Source of the DNA: CAVRQM01 sp963822705
GTDB taxonomy: Bacteria; Pseudomonadota; Alphaproteobacteria; Acetobacterales; Acetobacteraceae
Assembly (NCBI GenBank): GCA_963822705.1
Contig: CAWGIX010000004.1
Location: forward strand, 248,001-312,000
DNA length: 64,000 nucleotides
Direction of reading: 5' to 3'
Below, piece by piece: positions 35,840 through 44,725 of this stretch. Made by a program: the position numbers and the translations under genes. Under the pieces are notes generated by a model. That model saw only the letters and a list, made by a program, of their open reading frames with translations. It was not told the origin of the DNA and ran no database searches. The first letter of the stretch is position 1, and every line of letters starts with the position of its first letter.

Positions 35840-37387
35840 ATGGTGGAAGTCCTGGACTCCGTCCTGTCGGACGATCCGAAGGCGCTGGCGAAGGCGGACC
35901 CGGCGCCGCCGTGCGCCATGGTGATTTTTGGCGCCGCGGGCGATCTCACCAAGCGGCTGCTGATGCCGGCCCTGTACAACCTGTCCGTGGCCGGGCTGCT
36001 GGACGAAAAATTCCAGGTGCGAGGGGTGGATCTCGCGCCGGGCGACGATGCGAGTTTTCGCAAGGCGCAGACCGAGACCATGGAATCGTTCGTCCGCGAC
36101 CGCAGCGGGGAGTTTGCTCCGGCGAGTTTGGACGAGCCGAAACTGGCGTGGTTGCGCGATCGGCTGAGCTACCAATCCGGCGATTTTGCTGATCCCGATA
36201 CCTTCAAGGCGGTCGGCGAGTGGATCGGCAGCCGCGGCGCTGTATTCTATCTCGCCGTGGCCGACCGGTTTTTTGGCCCGGTGATCGACAAGCTGGCCGA
36301 GGCTGGGCTGCTGCACGAGGAGAACGGCGTGTTTCGCCGGGTGGTGATCGAAAAACCATTCGGTCACGATCTGCCCTCCGCCAAGGCGCTGAACGCGCGC
36401 ATCCTGAAAGTGCTGGACGAAAAGCAGATTTTCCGCATTGACCATTTCCTGGGCAAGGAAACGGTGCAGAACATCATGGCGCTGCGCTTCTCCAACGGCA
36501 TTTTCGAGCCGATCTGGAGCCGCGAACATATCGAGTACGTGGAGATCACCGCTGCCGAGACCATAGGCGTGGAGAAGCGGGCCAAATTCTACGAACCCAC
36601 CGGCGCGCTGCGCGACATGGTGCCGAACCACATGTTCCAGCTGCTTGCCATGGTTGCGATGGAGGCGCCCAACAGTTTTGACGCCGACGCGGTGCGCACG
36701 GAGAAGGCAAAGGTCGTCGACGCGATCCACCTGCTTAACAGCGATCAGGTGCGCAACTCCGCTGTGCGCGGACAGTACGGCGCCGGGCGTTTGCGCGGCG
36801 AGGACATCGCGGCGTATCGGGCGGAGCCGGGCGTCGACCCCCACTCGACCACCGAAACCTACATCGCGTTGCGCTTTTCCATCGACAACTGGCGCTGGGC
36901 CAAAGTGCCGTTTTATATCCGCACCGGCAAGCGCATGGCGATCCGAAAGACCGAGATCGTCGTGCATTTCAAGCAGGCGCCCTATGCGCTTTTCCGCGAC
37001 ACGCCGGTGGACCGGCTGACGCCCAACGTCATGACGTTGCACATTCAACCGACCGAGGGGATAAGCCTGCAGTTCAGTGCCAAGATTCCCGGCCCGGTCG
37101 TGCGGCTGGGCGGCGTGACCATGGACATGAAATACACCGACTATTTCAAGACCGGCAGCGCCACCGGCTACGAGACGCTGCTGTACGACGTGTTCATCGG
37201 CGACGCGACGCTGTTCCAGCGCGCCGACAACATCGAAGCCGGGTGGCGCGCGGTGCAGCCGGTCCTGGACGCAACGGCGGCCGGAGACTTGCCGGTGGAG
37301 TTCTATGAGGCGGGCAGTGCCGGACCCGCGGAGTCCGAGACGATGCTGGCGCGGGAGGGTCATCGCTGGGCGCGTCTGGTGTCGTGA
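35840..37387 (+). CDS. zwf: glucose-6-phosphate 1-dehydrogenase
   Basis: 515 residues. The cofactor site is VIFGAAGDLTKR near residue 30. The substrate/catalytic motif RIDHFLGKETVQN contains the active His, and IEKPFGHDLPSA matches the family. It opens the oxidative pentose phosphate and Entner-Doudoroff routes. Its TGA overlaps the GTG of gluconokinase, giving a tkt-zwf-gntK operon. Confidence 0.93.
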   Translation: MVEVLDSVLSDDPKALAKADPAPPCAMVIFGAAGDLTKRLLMPALYNLSVAGLLDEKFQVRGVDLAPGDDASFRKAQTETMESFVRDRSGEFAPASLDEPKLAWLRDRLSYQSGDFADPDTFKAVGEWIGSRGAVFYLAVADRFFGPVIDKLAEAGLLHEENGVFRRVVIEKPFGHDLPSAKALNARILKVLDEKQIFRIDHFLGKETVQNIMALRFSNGIFEPIWSREHIEYVEITAAETIGVEKRAKFYEPTGALRDMVPNHMFQLLAMVAMEAPNSFDADAVRTEKAKVVDAIHLLNSDQVRNSAVRGQYGAGRLRGEDIAAYRAEPGVDPHSTTETYIALRFSIDNWRWAKVPFYIRTGKRMAIRKTEIVVHFKQAPYALFRDTPVDRLTPNVMTLHIQPTEGISLQFSAKIPGPVVRLGGVTMDMKYTDYFKTGSATGYETLLYDVFIGDATLFQRADNIEAGWRAVQPVLDATAAGDLPVEFYEAGSAGPAESETMLAREGHRWARLVS

Positions 37388-38022
37388 GCGGCAGCGCGCC
37401 GGAGGACGTTCCGAAACAGGTCCTCATCGTCATGGGTGTATCGGGCAGCGGCAAGACCACGATCGCCGTGCCGCTGGCGCAACGCCTGGGCTGGCCGTTT
37501 CTGGAAGGCGACGACCTGCATCCGCCGGCCAATGTCGCCAAGATGCACGCCGGCCATCCGCTGACCGACGAAGACCGCTGGCCGTGGCTGGACGCCATCG
37601 CGGCCTGGATCGACGCCAAGCTGGCGGCGCACGAGCCGGGCGTGGTCACCTGTTCTGCATTGCGGCGCGCCTATCGCGTCCGGCTGATCGGCGATCGCCA
37701 GGACGTGCGGCTGGTTTTCCTGCATGCGGACCGGGCGCTGCTCGCGGAGCGGCTGGCCCACCGTACCGGGCATTTCATGCCGCCCAGCCTGCTCGATAGC
37801 CAGCTGGCCACGCTGGAACCCCCCGGCCCTGACGAGAATGCGATCAGTGTCGACCTCGGCCCGCCGCCCGAAGTCGTGATCGAGGAAATAATTGCGGAAC
37901 TGCGTCGGGGTGATGCCGGCTCTCAACGCCCTAGCTCTCCACAGGACCCTCACCCCGGCCCTCTCCCAAGAGGAGAGGGTGCAGATTCTTCTCCCTCTCC
38001 CTCTGGGAGAGGGCCGGGGTGA
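37384..38022 (+). CDS. gntK: gluconokinase with repeat-derived C-terminal tail
   Basis: 212 residues from GTG 37384. P-loop GVSGSGKTT, EGDDLHPPANVAKM and SALRRAYRVRLIG identify the GntK family, normally about 165-180 residues. The last roughly 28 residues (from about PSSPQDPHPGPLP) are encoded by the inverted repeat at 37944-38028, whose right arm supplies the stop codon. The native enzyme probably ended near ELRRG. It makes 6-phosphogluconate from gluconate, joining the zwf product downstream of lactone hydrolysis. Confidence 0.9.
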   Translation: MSGSAPEDVPKQVLIVMGVSGSGKTTIAVPLAQRLGWPFLEGDDLHPPANVAKMHAGHPLTDEDRWPWLDAIAAWIDAKLAAHEPGVVTCSALRRAYRVRLIGDRQDVRLVFLHADRALLAERLAHRTGHFMPPSLLDSQLATLEPPGPDENAISVDLGPPPEVVIEEIIAELRRGDAGSQRPSSPQDPHPGPLPRGEGADSSPSPSGRGPG

Positions 38023-38028
38023 GGGTCC
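37944..38028. repeat. inverted repeat element, copy B
   Basis: Two perfect 24-base arms (left 37944-37967, right 38005-38028) around a 37-base centre containing two shorter CTCTCCC/GGGAGAG blocks. Closely related to the copy at 33619-33703. It overlaps the end of gntK and supplies the tail and stop. It has the size of a palindromic REP-like or small non-autonomous element. Confidence 0.85.
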
Positions 38029-38065
38029 TGGGTACGGGTTAGTTCTTCCATCGGAGACCCAAAGA

Positions 38066-38908
38066 ATGCCTTTCGTGCAGACTGCGGACGGCGTGTCGCT
38101 GTTCTACAACGACTGGGGCAGCGGCACTCCGGTCGTCCTGATCCATGGCTGGCCGCTCAATTCGGACATGTGGGAGAACACGTCCGTGGCGCTGGCGTCG
38201 CAGGGCCTGCGCGTCGTTGCCTATGACCGCCGCGGGTTTGGGCGTTCGTCGCAGCCATGGGGCGGCTATGATTACGATACCATGTCCGACGACCTGGCCG
38301 CCATCATGGACAAGCTCGACCTGCGCGGCGCCACGTTGGTGGGATTTTCCATGGGCGGTGGCGAGGTCGCCCGGTATCTCTCGCGCCACGGCACGACGCG
38401 GGTGGCCAAGGCCGCGCTCGTGGCGGCAGTCACGCCCTTTCTGCTCAAGACGCAAGACAATCCCAACGGTGCGGACAAGAGCGTGTTCGACGGCATCATC
38501 GCCGGCCTGACCGCGGACCGCGCCCACTTCCTGACCGGGTTCGCCAAAACTTTCTATGGCGCCGGCATGTTGAATTTTTCCGTCAGCACCGAGCTGCTGC
38601 AGCAGTCGTTGCAGATGGCGCTGATGGGTTCGCTGCGGGCGACGCTGGAATGCGTGCACGCGTTCGGAGAAACCGACTTTCGGCCCGACATGAAAGCGTT
38701 CACCATTCCCACCCTGGTGGTCCATGGCGATAGCGACGTGATCGTCCCCATCGACATTTCCGGGCGCATCGCGGCGTCCATGATTCCGGGCGCGGTGGAG
38801 AAATTCTACAAGGGCGCGCCGCACGGACTGCATTTCACGGAAAAGGAGCGGCTCAACGCCGACCTGCTGGCGTTCATCCGGCAACAGGAATTTCCTGCGA
38901 GCAGATAG
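38066..38908 (+). CDS. alpha/beta hydrolase (non-heme chloroperoxidase-like)
   Basis: 280 residues. Oxyanion HGWPLNSDMW, nucleophile elbow GFSMGGGEVARYL (Ser), acid in VVHGDSDVIVP (Asp) and base His in APHGLHFTE complete the triad. Closest in pattern to the cofactor-free haloperoxidase/esterase group. AAAG precedes ATG 38066. Substrate unknown. Confidence 0.85.
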   Translation: MPFVQTADGVSLFYNDWGSGTPVVLIHGWPLNSDMWENTSVALASQGLRVVAYDRRGFGRSSQPWGGYDYDTMSDDLAAIMDKLDLRGATLVGFSMGGGEVARYLSRHGTTRVAKAALVAAVTPFLLKTQDNPNGADKSVFDGIIAGLTADRAHFLTGFAKTFYGAGMLNFSVSTELLQQSLQMALMGSLRATLECVHAFGETDFRPDMKAFTIPTLVVHGDSDVIVPIDISGRIAASMIPGAVEKFYKGAPHGLHFTEKERLNADLLAFIRQQEFPASR

Positions 38909-38923
38909 CGAACCGCGGCGGTT

Positions 38924-39868
38924 ATGAAGGCGGCCGTGGTCGGCATTGCCGGGCAAATTTTGTCCGCGGACGAGGTTGCGCTGTTAAAACAGTTTCCGCC
39001 AGCCGGCGTGATCCTGTTCGGCCGTAATATCGGCGATCCGGTGCAGCTCAAAGCGCTGATATCCGCACTCCGGGCCGTACTGCCAGCCCAGGCCGTGCTG
39101 ATAGTTGATCAGGAAGGGGGCCGGGTTGCCCGCTTGCGGCCGCCGCATTGGACGGCGCACCCGCCGGCAGCCGCCATCGGGACGCTCTATGCCCGGGACC
39201 CGGTTGCGGGGCGGCGCGCGGCTTGGCTGCACGGCGCGCTGATCGGCGCGGAGGCGGGGGTGATGGGGTTCGATGTGGTCTGCGCGCCGGTGCTCGACGT
39301 GCGTTGGGCGGGAGCCAGCGACGTGGTCGGCGACCGCGCCTTTTCGGACGATCCGGTCGCGGTCGCGGCACTCGGCGCGGCAATGGCCGAGGGATTGCTG
39401 GCCGCCGGTGCACAGCCGGTGGGCAAGCACGCCCCGGGCCATGGCCAAGCCCGCGCGGACAGCCATCTGGCGCTTCCGATCGTGGCCAAGCTGGAGCAGG
39501 CCGACCTGGCGCCGTTCCGCGAGAATGCCTGGCTGCCGTGGATGATGACCGCGCATGTTCTGTACACGAGACTGGACAAAAAGTGGCCGGCCACGCTGTC
39601 GCCGCGCGTCATCGATCAGGTGATCCGCCAAAAGATCGGATTTGGCGGCGTGCTGGCGAGCGACGATCTGGCTATGGGCGCCCTGTCCGGGCCGCCGGCC
39701 GAGCGCGCGGTCGCGGCGCTTGCGGCCGGCTGCGACCTCGCCCTGTACTGTCCGGGCGATTTTGCGGCGACCGAAGCGGTGCTGCGCGCCTGCCCGGAAC
39801 TGACCGGGGCTGCGAATCGCGCCTCGCCGCGGCGCGCGCGCTGGCGGTGGCGCGGCGTTCGGCGCTAG
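38924..39868 (+). CDS. nagZ: beta-N-acetylhexosaminidase NagZ (C-terminal frameshift)
   Basis: Glycoside hydrolase family 3 enzyme of muropeptide recycling. IVDQEGGRVARLRPP, the catalytic-dyad loop GKHAPGHGQARADSH, and the nucleophile loop ASDDLAMGAL are all present. Near 39815 the frame shifts by one base; the native tail in the other frame ends ...SALLG at 39912 and overlaps the M50 start (GTGA). The observed open frame ends at 39868 with an Arg-rich tail. Cytoplasmic. It heads the scpAB-tatBC string. Confidence 0.88.
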   Translation: MKAAVVGIAGQILSADEVALLKQFPPAGVILFGRNIGDPVQLKALISALRAVLPAQAVLIVDQEGGRVARLRPPHWTAHPPAAAIGTLYARDPVAGRRAAWLHGALIGAEAGVMGFDVVCAPVLDVRWAGASDVVGDRAFSDDPVAVAALGAAMAEGLLAAGAQPVGKHAPGHGQARADSHLALPIVAKLEQADLAPFRENAWLPWMMTAHVLYTRLDKKWPATLSPRVIDQVIRQKIGFGGVLASDDLAMGALSGPPAERAVAALAAGCDLALYCPGDFAATEAVLRACPELTGAANRASPRRARWRWRGVRR

Positions 39869-39908
39869 ACCCGCGCGCCATGCTGAGCGAGCGGAGCGCA
39901 TTATTGGG

Positions 39909-40647
39909 GTGAACGGCGGTCTTATCACCTCGCTGCTGCTGGCCGCGATCCCCACCATTGTCGCCATCACGCTGCACGAGGCGGCGCATGGCTACGCGGC
40001 GCTGGCCATGGGCGACGACACCGCGCGTCGCGCCGGGCGGCTGTCGCTCAACCCGCTGGTGCATGTGGATCGCGTCGGCACCATTCTGCTGCCCGGTTTT
40101 CTGCTGATCAGCCAGCTGCTGACGGTGGGGCGGGTGGTGTTCATGTTCGGCTGGGCAAAGCCGGTGCCGGTGGCGGCATGGCGGTTTCGCGACCCGCGCC
40201 GTGGCATGATGGTGGTGGCCGCGGCCGGCCCGGCCATGAATTTCTTTCTCGCCTGGCTGGGCGCCTTGGCGTTGCACCTGCTGCCTTGGCTGCCGTCCGC
40301 AAGCCGCCGGCCGGGGCTGCTGCTGCTGTTTTATTTCTTGCTCGCCAACATGGCGCTCGGGACTGTTCAACCTGCTGCCGATCCCGCCGCTCGACGGGGG
40401 GCGCATCGCCGTCGGGCTGCTGCCCGAGCCGCTGGCGCGGGCCTGGGCGCGGCTGGAGCGGGCCGGCCTGGTTATCGTCCTGATGCTGCTGTGGCTGGTG
40501 CCGGCGGCGGCGCGCTCGCTCGGCTTCGAGTTCGACCCGATCCGGGCGCTGTTGACCGATGTGGCGGAGCCGGTGCTGCGGTTTTTGATCCAACTCGCCG
40601 GCAATCCGATCTACGGTGTGGCTCTGGTGAACGGAACCGATGGCTGA
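39909..40647 (+). pseudogene. site-2-protease-like M50 metallopeptidase (one frameshift)
   Basis: Integral membrane protease of about 245 residues once joined. HEAAHGYAA near residue 22 is the zinc HExxH motif; the second part supplies NLLPIPPLDGGRIA, whose Asp completes the site. An extra A near 40369 breaks the frame after ANMALG. GTG 39909 overlaps the native nagZ stop; the native end at 40647 overlaps the scpA start by 8 bases. This family regularly sits between nagZ and scpA in alphaproteobacteria. Confidence 0.85.
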
Positions 40648-41389
40648 GTGCGAATCCCTGCTGCTACGGCTGGACGGATTCGAGGGACCGCTCGATCTCC
40701 TGCTGGAATTGGCGCGCGGCGAAAAACTCGACCTGGGCCGCATTTCGATCCTGGCCATCGTCGAACAGTACCTCGCTGTGATTGAGGGGGCGCAACTCGT
40801 GCGCCTGGAACTGGCGGCGGATTGGCTGGTGATGGCGGCTTGGCTCGCCTGGCTGAAATCGCGGCTGCTGCTGCCGGCCGGCAGCCCCGGTGCGACGAGG
40901 GGGAGCAGGCGGCAGAGGATTTCTCCGCCCGCTTGGCCGAGCTGGCCGCCATGCGCGCGGCGGCGGCTTGGATGGCCGGACGGCCGCAACTCGGCCAGGA
41001 CGTTTTTGCCCGCGGCGGCGCCAGAAAATTTCGTCGAGGCGGACCGGTCGAAACTGCTGCTGGATCAGGCCGGTCTGGTGCGCGCCTATCTGGCGGCGGC
41101 GAAACGGGTCGCGTCGGGGCGCCGCTACCGCCCGCCGCGGCTGACACTGTGGAGCGTGCAGGACGCGCTGGCGCGGCTGCAGTTGTTAATCGGCCGGCTG
41201 CCACGCGGCGGCGCGCTGTGGACCAGCCTGGAGCATTTTCTGCCCGACCTGGACTATACCGCGCTGCAGCGCCGCGCCGCGGTGGCCAGCACCTTGTTGG
41301 CCGGGCTGGAAATGGCCCGCGACGGCGCGCTGCTGCTGCGCCAGGAAGCGCCGTTCGGCCCGATCATGCTGCGAGCGTCGCATGGCTGA
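40640..41389 (+). CDS. scpA: segregation and condensation protein A
   Basis: 249 residues in the observed frame. The N-terminus LLRLDGFEGPLDLLLELA and the C-terminal winged-helix region are clearly ScpA, the kleisin of the SMC complex. Residues about 85-125 are Arg/Pro-rich and unlike the family. The proper sequence (AEDFSARLAELAAMRAAAAW) is in another frame from about 40885 to 41015, meaning two compensating indels. The gene is usually needed for chromosome segregation, so sequence errors are the simplest reading. Confidence 0.87.
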   Translation: MAECESLLLRLDGFEGPLDLLLELARGEKLDLGRISILAIVEQYLAVIEGAQLVRLELAADWLVMAAWLAWLKSRLLLPAGSPGATRGSRRQRISPPAWPSWPPCARRRLGWPDGRNSARTFLPAAAPENFVEADRSKLLLDQAGLVRAYLAAAKRVASGRRYRPPRLTLWSVQDALARLQLLIGRLPRGGALWTSLEHFLPDLDYTALQRRAAVASTLLAGLEMARDGALLLRQEAPFGPIMLRASHG

Positions 41390-41915
41390 GGTGACCGAGG
41401 ACATGCTGCGACTGGCCGAGGCCATGGTGTTTGCGGCTTCCGGCCCGATCGGCGCGCGGGTGCTGGGGCAGGTGCTGCCTGATGATGCCGACCCGGACGC
41501 GGTGTTTTTGGCGCTGCGCGAGCGCTATGCCGGGCGCGGGGTGGAGCTGGCGGAGGTGGGCGGCGGGTGGCAATTCCGCACCGCCCCCGACCTTTCGCCG
41601 CGCCTGCGACGGGTGGTGCAGGTGCCGCGCCGGCTACCGCAGGCGGCGATGGAGGTGCTGTCCATCATCGCCTACCACCAGCCCGCGACACGGGCGGAGA
41701 TCGAGGCGCTGCGAGGCACCACGCTGTCGCAGGCCACGCTGGATACTCTGCTGGAGGCGGGGCTGGTGGCACCCGGCAAACGGCGCGAGGTGCCGGGGCG
41801 GCCGACGGAATGGGGGACCACGCCCGCATTTTTGGCGCAGTTCGGCCTGCGCGATTTACGCGAACTGCCGCGGCGGGAGGATTTTCTGGTCGAGCCGCAA
41901 GGTCCTTCCGGCTAG
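41382..41915 (+). CDS. scpB: segregation and condensation protein B
   Basis: 177 residues, with two winged-helix domains. AMEVLSIIAYHQPATRAEIEALRG and PGRPTEWGTTPAFLAQFGL are family hallmarks. Starts 8 bases inside the end of scpA. With ScpA and SMC it forms the condensin complex. Confidence 0.9.
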   Translation: MAEVTEDMLRLAEAMVFAASGPIGARVLGQVLPDDADPDAVFLALRERYAGRGVELAEVGGGWQFRTAPDLSPRLRRVVQVPRRLPQAAMEVLSIIAYHQPATRAEIEALRGTTLSQATLDTLLEAGLVAPGKRREVPGRPTEWGTTPAFLAQFGLRDLRELPRREDFLVEPQGPSG

Positions 41916-41951
41916 GTTTCGCGCCACCCGCAACCCTGCTACCACCCCAAA

Positions 41952-42438
41952 ATGTTCGGACTGGCCTGGACGGAAATCGGCTTGATCGGCGTCGTGGCGA
42001 TGATCCTCATCGGCCCGAAAGACATGCCCGTGGCGATCCGCGGGTTTGCCGACATGGTAAAAAAGGCGCGGCGCATGGCGCGCGAGTTTCAGGTGCATGT
42101 CGACGACATGATGCGCGACAGCGGCATGCAGGACGTGCGCCAATCGATCAGCGAACTGCGCAGCATGGACATCCGCGGCGAGGTGCTGCGCACCGTCGAC
42201 GCGGACGGCAGCATCCGCTCGGCACTGACCGAGGACCCATTCCAGACCGCCGCGGCGACCATGCCGGCCATGGAGGCGGGAGGCGGTCGCCGGCACGCCG
42301 CCGGGCGAGGTGACGATCGCCCCGGCGGCACCGGTCGCGGTCGTGGAGGCGCCGGCCTTCATTCCGCCCGAGGCGCCGACGGCACCCCCGCCGCCGCCCG
42401 CGTTCATTCCGCCCGGCGCGGCGCATCCGGGCGCCTGA
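41952..42438 (+). CDS. tatB: Sec-independent translocase TatB (C-terminal frameshift)
   Basis: Single-span TatB. MFGLAWTEIGLIGVVAMILIG is the membrane helix, followed by GPKDMPVAIRGF and an amphipathic helix. Near 42276 an extra G moves the frame; the proper Pro-rich tail (EAPAFIPPEAPTAPPPPP) ends at a TGA at 42436-42438. Read literally, the frame instead runs on to 43337 over tatC, which is not a real protein. TatB is the substrate-recognition partner of TatC. tatA is not seen here. Confidence 0.87.
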
Positions 42439-42450
42439 CCCAAAACACTC

Positions 42451-43233
42451 GTGGCCAAACCCCCGGTCGAAGATACCATCGACGACAAGCCGATGCCGCT
42501 GCTCGAGCATTTGATCGAGCTGCGGCGCCGGCTGCTGTGGTCGGCGGTGGCGTTTCTGCTGGCGTTTTTCGTCTGCTATCACTTTTCCGGCCGCATCTAT
42601 TCGTTTTTGGCGGCGCCGTTGGCGAACGTGCTGGAAAAGCACGGCGGCACGCGGGCGATGATCTTCACCAGCCTGACCGAAGGATTTTTCACCAATTTGC
42701 GCGTCGCGTTCTTTGGCGCCGCTTTCATCAGCTTTCCGGTGATCGCAAACCAGCTGTGGCTGTTCGTGGCGCCGGGGCTGTATCGCAGCGAGAAGCGCGC
42801 GCTGATGCCGTTTTTGGCGGCGACGCCGGTGCTGTTTCTGCTGGGCGCCGCGCTGGCGTATTATTTCGTGTTCCCGATCGCGTTCACGTTTTTCGTCAGC
42901 TTTGCCACCCCCAACGGCGCCGGCGGTCTGCCGATCGAGGTGATGCCGAAAGTGGGCGAATATCTCGACTTGGTGATGAAGCTGGTGTTTGCGTTCGGCG
43001 TGGCTTTCGAGCTGCCGGTGGCTTTGTCGTTGCTGGCGAAAGTGGGAATTGTTTCATCCAAAGGTTTGAAGCGGGTGCGGCGCTATGCGTGGGTGGGCAT
43101 GTTCATTATCGCCGCGGTGCTGGCGCCGCCGGACGTGATCACCCAGTGCGGCTTGGCGCTGCCGCTGGTGGGGCTGTACGAGATTTCCATTCTGGCGGCG
43201 CGTATGGTGGAACCAAAACCGGTGGAATCATGA
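42451..43233 (+). CDS. tatC: Sec-independent protein translocase TatC
   Basis: 260 residues from GTG 42451. HLIELRRRLLWS at the N-terminus, six hydrophobic segments, and FTSLTEGFFTNLRVAFFGA with the conserved Glu and Pro loop before FELPVALSLLAKVG. It forms the core receptor for Tat signals. The window itself encodes several likely Tat substrates, at 6.4, 13.4 and 53.8 kb. Confidence 0.92.
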   Translation: MAKPPVEDTIDDKPMPLLEHLIELRRRLLWSAVAFLLAFFVCYHFSGRIYSFLAAPLANVLEKHGGTRAMIFTSLTEGFFTNLRVAFFGAAFISFPVIANQLWLFVAPGLYRSEKRALMPFLAATPVLFLLGAALAYYFVFPIAFTFFVSFATPNGAGGLPIEVMPKVGEYLDLVMKLVFAFGVAFELPVALSLLAKVGIVSSKGLKRVRRYAWVGMFIIAAVLAPPDVITQCGLALPLVGLYEISILAARMVEPKPVES

Positions 43234-43259
43234 CGAGAACATGCGGTTCCAGATTCGTC

Positions 43260-43322
43260 ATGCCCGGGCTTGACCCGGGCATCGGGTGGCGGGCGACGGA
43301 TGGCCGGGTCGAGCCCGGCCAT
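43260..43322. repeat. pair of palindromic repeats before serS
   Basis: Two adjacent palindromes, ATGCCCGGGC...GCCCGGGCAT (43260-43282) and ATGGCCGGG...CCCGGCCAT (43300-43322), each with 9-base arms and a 5-base centre. They resemble REP-like GTCATGCCCGGG repeats seen in many alphaproteobacteria. The second ends 14 bases before the serS ATG and could mask its ribosome site or terminate the tat transcript. Confidence 0.75.
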
Positions 43323-43336
43323 GGCGACCAGCGCTG

Positions 43337-44608
43337 ATGCACGACATTCGATTAATCCGCGTCGATCCGGAGGCATTTGACCGAGCGCTTTATAAACGTG
43401 GTTTGAACGTATTTGCGGCTGCAGAACAACTTATTGCACTCGATCGAAAGCTTCGGGAAAGGCAAACTGACATTCAAGTACTGCAGACCCGTAGACGTGA
43501 GCTGAGCGAGCAATCGGCGCGTTTGCGCAGGCAGGGTGGTGATACTACCATTTTGGAGGCAGAGGCGGCAGCATTGCGAAGGCCGCTCCACCTGGACGAA
43601 GTTACGCTCGAGGAGTATAGGCGTGAGCTGCGTGATGGTCTCTCGAGTTACCCTAACATCCTCGACGACGAAGTGCCTTTGGGCATCGACGAAACCCACA
43701 ACGTCGTCCTGAAGGAAGTCGGTGACTGTCCAATCTTCGATTTCCCTGCCCGCGAGCATTTTGAACTCGGCGAGGCACTCGGCCAAATGGATTTTGCCAC
43801 CGCCGCAAAGCTGTCCGGCGCACGTTTCACACTGCTGCGCGGCGGTTTGGCACGACTAGAACGCGCCTTGGGCCAATTCATGCTCGACCTTCACATCCAG
43901 GAGCACGGCTACGAGGAAATTGCCCCGCCGCTGTTGGTCAACGATGCTGCCGTCTACGGCACCGGCCAATTGCCGAAATTTGCCGACGACCTGTTCCACA
44001 CTACCGATGGTCGTTGGCTGATCCCCACCGCCGAAGTGCCGCTGACCAACACCGTCGCCGGCGAAATCCTTCCCGAGTCCCGCTTGCCGATCCGGCTGAC
44101 AGCCCTGACCGACTGCTTTCGGAGCGAAGCCGGTTCGGCCGGGCGGGACACGCGCGGCATGCTGCGGCAGCACCAGTTCAAGAAAGTCGAACTGGTCAGC
44201 ATCACCCGTCCCGACGATAGCGACGCCGAGCACGAACGCATGACGCGCTGCGCCGAGACGGCGCTGGAACGACTGCAACTGCCCTACCGCCGGGTGCTGC
44301 TGTGCGCCGGGGACACCGGATTTTCGGCCGCCAAAACGTTCGACCTGGAAGTATGGCTGCCGGGGCAAAACGCCTGGCGGGAAATCAGTTCGTGCTCGAA
44401 CTGCCGCGCCTTTCAGGCTCGTCGCATGAACGCGCGCTATCGCACGGCGGAGAAAAAGATGGAACATGTCCACACGCTGAACGGTTCCGGCGTGGCAGTC
44501 GGCCGGGCGCTGATCGCGGTCATGGAGAATTTCCAGCAGGCCGACCGGTCCGTCGCCGTGCCCGAGGCGCTGCTGCCCTACATGGGAGGGCTGGACCGCA
44601 TCGTCTAG
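43337..44608 (+). CDS. serS: seryl-tRNA synthetase
   Basis: 423 residues, class II. Coiled-coil tRNA-binding arm in residues 30-105, then motif 2 (CFRSEAGSAGRDTRGMLRQH) and motif 3 (NGSGVAVGRALIAVMENF). TAEVPLTN binds serine. The first 350 or so bases are visibly lower in GC and use other codons than the remainder, and the coiled-coil arm is less family-like. No clear Shine-Dalgarno precedes ATG 43337. Confidence 0.92.
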   Translation: MHDIRLIRVDPEAFDRALYKRGLNVFAAAEQLIALDRKLRERQTDIQVLQTRRRELSEQSARLRRQGGDTTILEAEAAALRRPLHLDEVTLEEYRRELRDGLSSYPNILDDEVPLGIDETHNVVLKEVGDCPIFDFPAREHFELGEALGQMDFATAAKLSGARFTLLRGGLARLERALGQFMLDLHIQEHGYEEIAPPLLVNDAAVYGTGQLPKFADDLFHTTDGRWLIPTAEVPLTNTVAGEILPESRLPIRLTALTDCFRSEAGSAGRDTRGMLRQHQFKKVELVSITRPDDSDAEHERMTRCAETALERLQLPYRRVLLCAGDTGFSAAKTFDLEVWLPGQNAWREISSCSNCRAFQARRMNARYRTAEKKMEHVHTLNGSGVAVGRALIAVMENFQQADRSVAVPEALLPYMGGLDRIV

Positions 44609-44725
44609 CGGATTTGTCGTTCCCGACGTTGACAGTCTTGTCACGCGGAAGTAGCCGAATCTTGCGGGGAAACAACAACCGCCGGCAACACCCGCAAGTC
44701 CGCGACAAATGAGGGAATGGACAGA

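Noticed and set aside
41952..43337. A 461-residue protein covering tatB and tatC
   Set aside because: It is TatB read past an indel and then out of frame over tatC; TatC in its own frame is complete.
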